Origin: Halanaerobium saccharolyticum
GTDB taxonomy: Bacteria; Bacillota; Halanaerobiia; Halanaerobiales; Halanaerobiaceae
DNA: 64,000 nucleotides
Direction of reading: 5' to 3'
Assembly (NCBI RefSeq): GCF_003259895.1
Contig: NZ_QLME01000001.1
Coordinates: forward strand, 154,721 to 218,720
Under the pieces are notes generated by a model. The model searched no databases. It saw nothing but the letters and a program-made list of their open reading frames with translations, and was not told the origin of the DNA. This document shows, one piece after another, positions 57,858 to 64,000 of the stretch (positions within the stretch are counted from its first letter, which is position 1; every line of letters starts with the position of its first letter). The position numbers and the translations under genes were made by a program.

Positions 57858-58226
57858 TTAATTTTTCTCTAATATCTTCATCGATAATTCCTGTTTCAAT
57901 TTTTGTTTCTTTATTTTTATAAAACTTCTGCTTATATGGGGCTCCGGTTTGCTTTCAAATCTAAAAAAATCATTAGGTGCATTATAATGATAGTTGTATT
58001 CTTGAACCTCATATATCTCATTATCTATATGACCAAATTCATTATTTATAATTAATTCAAATCCATTAATAAATTTAATTCTACTTTTTTCTTTAAAAGA
58101 CAAAGCAATTAATTCTCCATTTGTGTTTAATCTTTGTTCTATTTCTAAATTTTCATTTTCTATGATTCTACTATCAGATAAAAAATCATTCAATTTCATT
58201 AAATATATTTCAACATTAACACCCAT
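57858..58226 (-). CDS. DUF6516-like toxin (TumE-type), C-terminus altered
   Basis: About 122 residues from the ATG at 58226 (MGVNVEIYLMKLNDFL). The acidic N-terminus, the LNTNGELIALSFKEKSRIKF strand and QEYNYHYNAPNDFFRFESKPEPH resemble the YxYHYQD...FRYDNAPHH core of DUF6516 proteins, the toxin half of TumE/TumA-like pairs. The usual PHHKH ending is not seen, so the tail may be replaced by fusion with the following fragment. The start overlaps the antitoxin stop by 11 bases, indicating coupling. Confidence 0.5.
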   Translation of the reverse strand: MGVNVEIYLMKLNDFLSDSRIIENENLEIEQRLNTNGELIALSFKEKSRIKFINGFELIINNEFGHIDNEIYEVQEYNYHYNAPNDFFRFESKPEPHISRSFIKIKKQKLKQELSMKILEKN

Positions 58227-58491
58227 ACAACCAGGTCCTAAATAGAAAAAAAGACGACCTTGAATATAAGCCGTCTTCTTCATCGTTCATCTCATATTCG
58301 CTTGGTTTTTTTGATTTCTGATTAACTTCATACTCAAACGCCCATTTTGCCGCTTCATAATCATCATCAATAATATTTTCATCTTGTTTATAATGAAAAT
58401 AAAAATATTCAGAACTGAACCCATATTTTTCTTCAAATTCTTTAAGTTGATTAGAGGAATATTTAGGTTCTGTAACTTTATTTATCTTCAT
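58216..58491 (-). CDS. Antitoxin-like partner of the DUF6516-like protein
   Basis: About 91 residues. LKEFEEKYGFSSEYFYFHYKQ followed by an acidic DD segment and AAKWAFEYE is the pattern of the small proteins encoded just before DUF6516 toxins. The second ATG (58491) is best spaced from AAAGGAGG. Promoter-like AT-rich hexamers lie at 58529-58558. Confidence 0.5.
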   Translation of the reverse strand: MKINKVTEPKYSSNQLKEFEEKYGFSSEYFYFHYKQDENIIDDDYEAAKWAFEYEVNQKSKKPSEYEMNDEEDGLYSRSSFFLFRTWLYGC

Positions 58492-58528
58492 ATTCATCCT
58501 CCTTTAGCAAGTTTATAACCTATAACTT

Positions 58529-58558
58529 ATTATACAACAGATTAGATCTTAAAATCAA
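58529..58558 (-). promoter_or_regulatory. Putative promoter of the TA-like pair
   Basis: TTGATT (58553-58558), 18 bases, TATAAT (58529-58534) on the minus strand. Confidence 0.45.
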
Positions 58559-58730
58559 AAAAGATTACCTATTATTTAATTAATTCACTAAAAATAAAAA
58601 AATACCTTTAATAATATCAGTTTAAACCTAAAAATAATGCGAGAATATCTCTTTATCTGGAAATGCCTAAAATTCTATAGAAATATCTAATCGTAAGGAA
58701 ACAGTCTTCGATACTCTTTTCTTTTTTAAA

Positions 58731-59519
58731 TTATTCTTCATCGACATCTACCCCTGTTAAAAAAGACAGATCCTTATTAATTTTTTCTTCTGGTAGGAGC
58801 TCCATCTCATCATTATCAATTATTAGAGCTTTTAAATTACTCAATTTGACATGCTTTGTTCTTTTCTGCCATCTCTCTCCAATTTTGTGTTTCTTTATTT
58901 GATATAGAATTCCTTTTTCTGGATTGCGAGCAGCAATATCAAGCCAATCTCTTGTTTCTTTTTCAGTTAATAATTCAATTTCAAATAATCTTAAAATAAT
59001 AGTTTTAAACGGCACTGCAAAAATATCCATTAACTTTATTATTTTCAATATAGTTAGATCAGCAGATTTTTTTATTTTCAAAAGATTAAGCTGTTTATTT
59101 AAAGCATCTTTAGCCACCAATAATAATGCTGCAAAGAGATTAGCTTTACTTTCTTCTAGATCAAGTTCTTTATCTTCATCGATTGTTTCTAAATCTAAAA
59201 ATTCTTTTTTTCCATTAACTAAGTAATGATATAATTCGTGAGCAGCAGTAAAAATTTGTTTTTCAAATGGCAAAAAAGTATTGATATAGATAAAGTTTTC
59301 TCCGCGATATTCAAACAAAAAACCGCAAAACTCTTCATCTTCAACAGGAAACATAATAATGCTTAAATCCTCAATATCTTCTAAAACTCTAAAAATATCA
59401 TCCTGAAGTATTAAATCATCGGAACCTACAAATTCATTTTGAAAATATAACACTTCTTTTTCTACAGCTTTAAAAATATCAGGACTAACTTTCTTAACTG
59501 TTTTATCTAAAATAATCAT
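58731..59519 (-). CDS. ImmA/IrrE family metallopeptidase
   Basis: About 262 residues of the COG2856 group. IFTAAHELYHYLVNG contains the HEXXH zinc site, and EESKANLFAALLL the third ligand Glu; the IYINTFLPFEKQ block precedes it. These proteases cleave or inactivate a partner XRE repressor, here the gene directly upstream. The ATG at 59519 is placed by AGGTG; a GTG at 59528 touches the XRE stop. Its 3' end is echoed twice further right (62103-62168 and 63843-63908). Confidence 0.85.
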   Translation of the reverse strand: MIILDKTVKKVSPDIFKAVEKEVLYFQNEFVGSDDLILQDDIFRVLEDIEDLSIIMFPVEDEEFCGFLFEYRGENFIYINTFLPFEKQIFTAAHELYHYLVNGKKEFLDLETIDEDKELDLEESKANLFAALLLVAKDALNKQLNLLKIKKSADLTILKIIKLMDIFAVPFKTIILRLFEIELLTEKETRDWLDIAARNPEKGILYQIKKHKIGERWQKRTKHVKLSNLKALIIDNDEMELLPEEKINKDLSFLTGVDVDEE

Positions 59520-59528
59520 TTCATTCAC

Positions 59529-59891
59529 CTACTCATTTAATATATTGTTAAATTCTTCCTGGATGTCACGGTGAAATATTATTAAATCCATCGCTTTTTT
59601 AGCTGTTTTTAAGCCTTCCTCTGCTGCTTTAGTCTTCACACTGCCCATAAATGCAACTACAGGATCTTCTGATAATTCTTGATCTTCTTCCATAAGTTCA
59701 TTAACATCAAGGTTTAATATTTGAGCTATTTCTTTAATTTCTGTAAGAGTAATATTTTTTCTACCATGTATAATTTTATTAATCATTTGGCGTGAGGTCC
59801 CTAATCTTTCAGCTAAATCAGTTTGACTCATTGAATTTTCATCTAATTTCATTTGTATTTTCTGACCTACAATTTTATTTAAATCCTTCAT
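59529..59891 (-). CDS. XRE-family regulator/antitoxin paired with ImmA
   Basis: About 120 residues. KMQLDENSMSQTDLAERLG-like HTH (the segment QTDLAERLGTSRQMINKIIHG) followed by an acidic LMEEDQELSED linker and a helical tail. The ATG at 59891 has AGGAGGTG at ideal spacing. A promoter at 59912-59940 is so close that the protein probably represses itself; ImmA would relieve this. Confidence 0.85.
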   Translation of the reverse strand: MKDLNKIVGQKIQMKLDENSMSQTDLAERLGTSRQMINKIIHGRKNITLTEIKEIAQILNLDVNELMEEDQELSEDPVVAFMGSVKTKAAEEGLKTAKKAMDLIIFHRDIQEEFNNILNE

Positions 59892-59911
59892 TCTAAACAC
59901 CTCCTACCACA

Positions 59912-59940
59912 ATTATAACACTTCACGCTACTTTTAGCAA
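59912..59940 (-). promoter_or_regulatory. Promoter of the XRE-ImmA pair
   Basis: TTGCTA (59935-59940), 17 bases, TATAAT (59912-59917) on the minus strand. Confidence 0.6.
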
Positions 59941-60177
59941 TTATTTATTTACTAATTTTATATAATTAATAGATATGTAAATATTTTGTTTACAAAATTA
60001 CATTATGTGATTAAGAGCTGTTATTTTATCAAAATAATATCAACTTGATTAGCTTGCTACTAGTACTTCTTTTCTTGATTTAGTTTATCTAAAACTGCTA
60101 AGAAAAATCCATCCAAGCTATGCATTGGGTGGAGATGAATTGGCTATTTAAAATTTAATTAAATATTGAATTTTAAA

Positions 60178-60265
60178 TTAATCTTTACCTTGATTTTCAA
60201 TATGCTTTTTAATTGTTTCAATAGCAGCAGCACCAGTAGATACAATACAGTAACTTCTAGATCAA
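60178..60265 (-). pseudogene. 3' fragment of an IS200/IS605 tnpA
   Basis: The minus strand reads SRSYCIVSTGAAAIETIKKH then IENQGKD and a stop, the C-terminal end of Y1 transposase TnpA. The rest, with the catalytic Tyr, is gone. It is divergent from tnpB, the standard IS605 layout. The 59941-60177 stretch holds nothing else identifiable. Confidence 0.6.
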
Positions 60266-60336
60266 AAAAAGAATTCTAATAATATTTTTTAATTTTATTA
60301 GCTTCTAATTATAACAGCAGAACCTCTATTTTTTAT

Positions 60337-60365
60337 TTTACATGCAAACACATGTATGATATAAT
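60337..60365 (+). promoter_or_regulatory. Promoter of tnpB
   Basis: TTTACA (60337-60342), 17 bases, TATAAT (60360-60365); GGAGGTG follows before the ATG at 60392. Confidence 0.55.
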
Positions 60366-60391
60366 TAGAATAGAATGGAGGTGAAAAATCA

Positions 60392-61645
60392 ATGCGATTA
60401 TCATTTAAATTCAAACCAAAATTAAACCATAATCAATTAGAGATAATTAAGGGATTAACCTGGCACTGCTCTAAATTATATAATACAGTTAATTATCAGA
60501 TAAAAAATAATTCAAATGTAAAACCTGTCTATACTCAATTAGAAGATAAGTTTAGAAATAACTGGCATAATGACTACCTCCATTCTCATAATAGACAGCA
60601 GGCATTAAAGCAGTTGGCTCAAGATTGGAAAAGTTATTTTAGTTCCATCAAAGATTATAAAAAGAATCCTCAAAAATATAAAGGTCAACCAGGACCACCT
60701 AATTTTAAACATATGAACAGTAATACCTGTGAGATAATTTTTACAAATCTGGCTATTAGAATTAGAGATAGCAAATTACTCTTATCCTTATCTAAAGAGA
60801 TGCAAGCTAAATATAATGTGAAATCTCTTAATTTTGAGCTGCCTGAAGCAGTTCAAAGCATTGTAGATTTAGACACTATCCAGCAGATAAGGATAAAACA
60901 AGATTACATTTCTAAAAGATGGTATTTGCTAATTATCTATAAGATTGAAGAAGTAAAAGAAAATAATAACTCCAACATAATGGCAGTGGATCTGGGACTT
61001 GATAATTTAGCTGCATTAACATTCAAAAATAATTCTCAATGTTACATTATCAATGGTAAAACTATTAAATCAAAAAATGCTTACTTCAATAAAAAAATCG
61101 CTGGATTACAAAGTATTAGAATGAAGCAGTTAGCTACCAGTAAAATCAAGGATACTAAAAAAATAAAATATCTGAGATTAAAAAGAAGAAATTATATTAA
61201 AGATTATCTCCATAAAGCAAGTTGGAAAATAGTTGAGCTAGCAATTGAAAATAAGGTAGCTGCTATTATAATTGGTGATATAAAAAATATTAAACAGGAA
61301 AGCAAACTTAAATCTTTTGTTCAAATACCAATCCAGCGATTAGTTGAACTAATTGAATACAAAGCTAAATTAAATGGTATAAAGGTTGTTAAAATTAATG
61401 AAAGTTATACCTCTGGCTGTTCTGCAATAGACCTGGAAAAAATCAATAAAAATAACTATGATAAATCTAGAAGAATTAAAAGAGGTCTCTTTAAAACTAA
61501 TAAAGCTTTATTAATTAATGCAGACCAGAATGGTAGTCTTAATATTCTTCGGAAACACCTTAAAGATAAATGTATTCTCAGACCTATTAAACAGGCGAGA
61601 GATAATGGATTTGTGGCCAATCCTTCAAGATTAAGGGTATCCTAA
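60392..61645 (+). CDS. tnpB: TnpB RNA-guided nuclease (IS200/IS605-type)
   Basis: A 417-residue TnpB. RuvC-like residues are in place: D200 in IMAVDLGLDN, E337 in KINESYTSGCS, D378 in INADQNGSLNI. The middle block IIIGDIKNIKQESKL and PIQRLVELIEYKAKLNGI are typical of this subgroup. The zinc finger is incomplete (only SGC plus nearby residues). TnpB proteins cut DNA guided by an omega-RNA from their own 3' region. The local tnpA is only a fragment, so transposition would need TnpA in trans; TnpB itself looks intact. Confidence 0.9.
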   Translation: MRLSFKFKPKLNHNQLEIIKGLTWHCSKLYNTVNYQIKNNSNVKPVYTQLEDKFRNNWHNDYLHSHNRQQALKQLAQDWKSYFSSIKDYKKNPQKYKGQPGPPNFKHMNSNTCEIIFTNLAIRIRDSKLLLSLSKEMQAKYNVKSLNFELPEAVQSIVDLDTIQQIRIKQDYISKRWYLLIIYKIEEVKENNNSNIMAVDLGLDNLAALTFKNNSQCYIINGKTIKSKNAYFNKKIAGLQSIRMKQLATSKIKDTKKIKYLRLKRRNYIKDYLHKASWKIVELAIENKVAAIIIGDIKNIKQESKLKSFVQIPIQRLVELIEYKAKLNGIKVVKINESYTSGCSAIDLEKINKNNYDKSRRIKRGLFKTNKALLINADQNGSLNILRKHLKDKCILRPIKQARDNGFVANPSRLRVS

Positions 61646-61791
61646 ATTATTAGGAGGAGACTTAAAAGCCAAACATCTTGTAAACTAACCTAGTAATATA
61701 GGATGAACTTTAATCTATATGAAGCAGTTAGAAGCTCCATCCGACGCGAAGCTAGTATCTCTTTTGATGCAAATATTTTATTTGGGTGGTG
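61646..61791 (+). mobile_element. Right end / putative omega-RNA region of the tnpB element
   Basis: Following the tnpB stop there is a structured stretch: GAAGCTCCATCCGACGCGAAGC near 61732-61753 (ends cited) and GGGTGGTGCGGTTCAC near 61776-61791. These resemble IS605-type right-end hairpins with a terminal TTCAC. An omega-RNA covering the tnpB 3' end and this region is expected from known TnpB biology. Confidence 0.4.
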
Positions 61792-62070
61792 CGGTTCACG
61801 TCTACAGCAAATAAATTGCGAGAAGAAGGTAAACTTGCAGGTAAAAAAGAAGGCATAAGGGAAGGCTTTTTAGATGGTCGAAAAGAAGGGAAAAAAGAAG
61901 AACTCATAGAAACTATAGTGCGTCTTACTACAAAAAAATTAGAAATTAATTCACTCTCTCCAAAGCTAGAAGAAAAGCTTGACAATACTGAGCTTAGAAC
62001 TTTAAAAATAATTAGAGATAATCTGTTAACTATTGAATCCCTTGAAGATTTAGAAGAATACTTAAACTAA
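61786..62070 (+). pseudogene. C-terminal fragment of an Rpn/YhgA-like transposase-nuclease
   Basis: The frame begins inside the IS right end and continues as KLREEGKLAGKKEGIREGFLDGRKEGKK, then helical LEEKLDN and EDLEEYLN. Repeated E/K-G (EEGKxEG) helices are the tail of Rpn-family PD-(D/E)XK proteins. The nuclease core is missing, so the tnpB element apparently replaced it. Confidence 0.6.
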
Positions 62071-62100
62071 AGAGCGGTCTTTTCTGCTCTTTCTTTTTTT
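62069..62100 (+). terminator. Terminator after the Rpn fragment
   Basis: AAAGAGC and GCTCTTT form the stem, followed by C and a T-run. The same element recurs at 63819-63846. Confidence 0.65.
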
Positions 62101-62172
62101 AGTTATTCTCCATCTATATCTACCTCTGCTAAAAAAGACAGATCCTTATTAATTTTTTCTTCTGCAGTTTAA

Positions 62173-62201
62173 TTGATAATCAGTGAATTTTAAAGTATAA
62201 T
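62173..62201 (+). promoter_or_regulatory. Promoter of the AAA-ATPase/PD-(D/E)XK gene
   Basis: TTGATA (62173-62178), 17 bases, TATAAT (62196-62201); GGAGGTG at 62213-62219 before the ATG at 62226. Confidence 0.65.
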
Positions 62202-62225
62202 TAATTTAAGCTGGAGGTGTCAAAG

Positions 62226-63815
62226 ATGAAGGATATTACTGTTTCAAAAGCTAATTTTGAAGAAATAATAAAAGATGATTTTATTTATGTAGATAAAACC
62301 GATTTTTTATATCAGATTGTAAGTAGTAGAGAACCATACTTTTTTCTCTCTCGCCCTCGCCGTTTTGGTAAAACTCTTTTTGTTGATACTATGGAAAAAT
62401 TCTATCAGGGTAAAAAAGAACTTTTTGAAGGCCTTTATATTTCAAATCAAGATTTAAATTGGGATGAGTATCCAATTATTAGACTGGACTTCAATGAAAT
62501 AATTGCTCAAACTACAGAACAATTAAAGATTGTATTGGGCGAAAAACTAGATGACTATGCTAATGAATATAATCTTGAACTAACTTCAACTTATGTACCA
62601 ACTAGATTTAATAAGTTAATCAAAAAAATCTTTAAAAAAACTAACAAAAAAATCGTCTTATTAATAGACGAATATGATAAACCAATATTATCTCATTTAA
62701 GTGGTATTGAAAGTTCTAAAAATAAAATTGAAATTGCTTTAGAGAATCAAGAATTTTTAAAACTAGTTTATGATAATCTTAAACCACTTGAACCCTATCT
62801 AGAAAAGGTTTTTATAACAGGAGTAACTAAGTTTAGTAAGCTATCTATATTTTCTACGCTGAACAACCTAATTGAACTTGATCAAAAAGTAAAATTTGCT
62901 GAAATAATGGGGTATACAGAAAAAGAATTGGATAAATATTTTAAACCATATTTTTCCAAACTGGCAAAAAAAAAGGATTTAACAATCCCCGAATGCAGAA
63001 AAAAGTTCAAGCAAATGTATAATGGCTTTCGTTTCACAGAAAAAGATAGTAAAGTCTATAACCCTTTTTCAGTCGGCAATTCTTTAGTAAATTCTAATTT
63101 TGATAATTACTGGTTTGAAAGTGGTACTCCAACTTTTTTAATTGACTTAATTAAAAGTCATAACTTCGATCTCAGCAGTTTAGAAAGTGTAGGGATTGGA
63201 AAAAACGAAATTAAGGCTTATGACATAGAAAATCTTGAAATAGTGCCTCTGCTATTCCAAACTGGCTATTTAACAATTAAAGGAATTAAAGATCAAGAGA
63301 TATACAAAATGGGATATCCAAATCAAGAAGTAGAAAATGGTTTCACTCTAAATTTAGCAAAATCATTTTCTCAAAATAAAATTACGGTGCCTGTTGTACA
63401 TCGACTTAAAAAATTACTTGTAAATAAAAATCTTGAAGAATTTATCGAACAGATGAGAGCAATATTTGCCAGTCTAGTTAATATTAATATCCCAAAATCT
63501 CTTCAGAATAGAGAAGCTTATTATAATAGTATTTTTTATCTGGTAGCTAATCTATTAACAGATAACAATTTAAATGTTTACTCAGAAGTACTAACTTCTG
63601 ATGGCAGAATAGATATGTCCGTTGAAACTGAAACTAATATTTATATTATAGAATTTAAGGCAAATCAAGATGCTGAGATAGCTTTACAGCAAATAAAAGA
63701 TAAAAATTATGCTGAGAGGTTTAAAATTAAAGACAAAGGAATAATTTTAATAGGCATCAATTTTGACACTAAAAAAAGAAATATAAAAGATATTAAAATT
63801 GAAGAAATAGATTAA
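62226..63815 (+). CDS. AAA-ATPase-like / PD-(D/E)XK nuclease superfamily protein
   Basis: A 529-residue protein of the AAA_ATPase_like (PF09820) plus PD-(D/E)XK_9 (PF08011) type. FFLSRPRRFGKTLFVDTM carries Walker A, VLLIDEYDKPIL Walker B, FITGVTKFSKLSIFSTLNNL the following conserved block. Near the C-terminus TSDGRIDMSVETETNIYIIEFK holds the D...E-x-K nuclease core (ends cited). The ATG at 62226 follows GGAGGTG; a GTG at 62217 lies inside that site. These genes often occur in multi-copy tandem families in Clostridia and Bacteroidetes; a second copy starts at 63974. Cellular role unknown. Confidence 0.88.
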   Translation: MKDITVSKANFEEIIKDDFIYVDKTDFLYQIVSSREPYFFLSRPRRFGKTLFVDTMEKFYQGKKELFEGLYISNQDLNWDEYPIIRLDFNEIIAQTTEQLKIVLGEKLDDYANEYNLELTSTYVPTRFNKLIKKIFKKTNKKIVLLIDEYDKPILSHLSGIESSKNKIEIALENQEFLKLVYDNLKPLEPYLEKVFITGVTKFSKLSIFSTLNNLIELDQKVKFAEIMGYTEKELDKYFKPYFSKLAKKKDLTIPECRKKFKQMYNGFRFTEKDSKVYNPFSVGNSLVNSNFDNYWFESGTPTFLIDLIKSHNFDLSSLESVGIGKNEIKAYDIENLEIVPLLFQTGYLTIKGIKDQEIYKMGYPNQEVENGFTLNLAKSFSQNKITVPVVHRLKKLLVNKNLEEFIEQMRAIFASLVNINIPKSLQNREAYYNSIFYLVANLLTDNNLNVYSEVLTSDGRIDMSVETETNIYIIEFKANQDAEIALQQIKDKNYAERFKIKDKGIILIGINFDTKKRNIKDIKIEEID

Positions 63816-63818
63816 ATT

Positions 63819-63846
63819 AGAGCAGACTTTTCTGCTCTTTCTTTTT
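63819..63846 (+). terminator. Terminator after the AAA-ATPase/PD-(D/E)XK gene
   Basis: AGAGCAGA and TCTGCTCT form a perfect 8-bp stem followed by a T-run. Confidence 0.7.
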
Positions 63847-63973
63847 TTAGTTATTCTCCATCTATATCTACCTCTGCTAAAAAAGACAGATCCTTATTAA
63901 TTTTTTCTTCTGCAGTTTAATTGATAATCATTGAATTTTAAAGTATAATTAATTAAAGCTGGAGGTGTCAAAG

Positions 63974-64000
63974 ATGAAGGATATTACTGTTTCAAAAGCG
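63974..64000 (+). CDS. Start of a second AAA-ATPase/PD-(D/E)XK gene (cut by window end)
   Basis: The nine codons MKDITVSKA are identical to the start of the gene at 62226, with the same GGAGGTG site, promoter and spacer. The rest lies beyond the window. Confidence 0.8.

Larger units (their letters stand above)
62069..62240. repeat. Tandem repeat unit 1 with ImmA-gene 3' fragment and promoter
   Basis: Nearly identical to 63819-64000. Contents in order: terminator, an inverted 3' end of an ImmA gene (62103-62168, reading EEKINKDLSFLAEVDIDGE on the minus strand), a promoter, and the start of an AAA-ATPase/PD-(D/E)XK gene. Confidence 0.75.
63819..64000. repeat. Tandem repeat unit 2
   Basis: Second copy of 62069-62240, including the ImmA-gene 3' remnant (63843-63908) and promoter hexamers TTGATA (63921-63926) and TATAAT (63944-63949). 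Confidence 0.75.

Noticed and set aside
60060..60165. Plus-strand 30-codon frame ending ALGGDELAI before tnpB
   Set aside because: Too short, no start or ribosome site, and no recognisable family.

Overview
The window is a very AT-rich stretch from a low-GC Gram-positive-type bacterium. Strong AGGAGG-like ribosome sites, TTGACA/TATAAT promoters, TTG/GTG starts and the mobile-element repertoire fit an anaerobic Firmicute. The tandem AAA-ATPase/PD-(D/E)XK genes, TnpB and IS1182 copies would suit Halanaerobium or a relative, but there is no rRNA or tRNA to prove it. Everything here was read by eye; no database search was possible.

Layout. (1) 1-970: XRE regulator with a strongly structured, divergent promoter region. 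(2) 970-3.7 kb: end of a surface-polysaccharide locus (zinc-ribbon protein, UDP-glucose 4-epimerase-like enzyme, polyprenyl-phosphate hexose-1-phosphate transferase). (3) 3.8-20.7 kb: first defence island. It holds an FRG-domain protein, a small PD-(D/E)XK protein, a decayed SIR2-like gene, an MqsR/MqsA/SecB-like toxin-antitoxin-chaperone module, an IetA/IetS-like ATPase-subtilisin pair, a DUF2335-like membrane protein, a frameshifted MORN-like membrane protein, and a four-gene operon (144-aa protein, HEXXH protease, dCTP deaminase-like protein, SMC/Rad50-like ATPase) whose last gene is broken by an IS1182-type transposase. (4) 20.8-36.4 kb: second island, lying between a truncated and an intact copy of manC. 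It holds an Avs-like STAND NTPase with an N-terminal nuclease, an SF1 helicase, a 1.3k-residue protein with a C-terminal nuclease-like motif, a membrane protein and a NdpA-like nucleoid protein. (5) 36.5-56.8 kb: the main polysaccharide locus on the minus strand: manC, epimerase, glycosyltransferases, rmlABCD (dTDP-rhamnose), a sialyltransferase-like protein, wzy, wzx and a complete pseBCFIHG set (CMP-pseudaminic acid), scarred by IS3 and IS21 remnants. (6) 57.5-64 kb: TA-like pairs (DUF6516-like toxin with antitoxin; XRE with ImmA/IrrE), a TnpB element, an Rpn-type fragment and the start of a tandem array of AAA-ATPase/PD-(D/E)XK genes.

How it fits together. The pse, rml and manC products supply activated sugars. 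The PHPT enzyme starts the lipid-linked unit, glycosyltransferases extend it, Wzx flips it and Wzy polymerises it. Between the two polysaccharide arms sits about 33 kb of stacked defence-like modules. Five copies of one terminator hairpin separate the modules, and a ~900-bp direct repeat of manC brackets the second island, so that island could be lost by RecA recombination while leaving one intact manC. The best candidates for undescribed systems are the NdpA/membrane/large nuclease-like/helicase operon (26.7-36.3 kb) and the protease/dCTP-deaminase/ATPase operon (13-20.7 kb, now IS-damaged).
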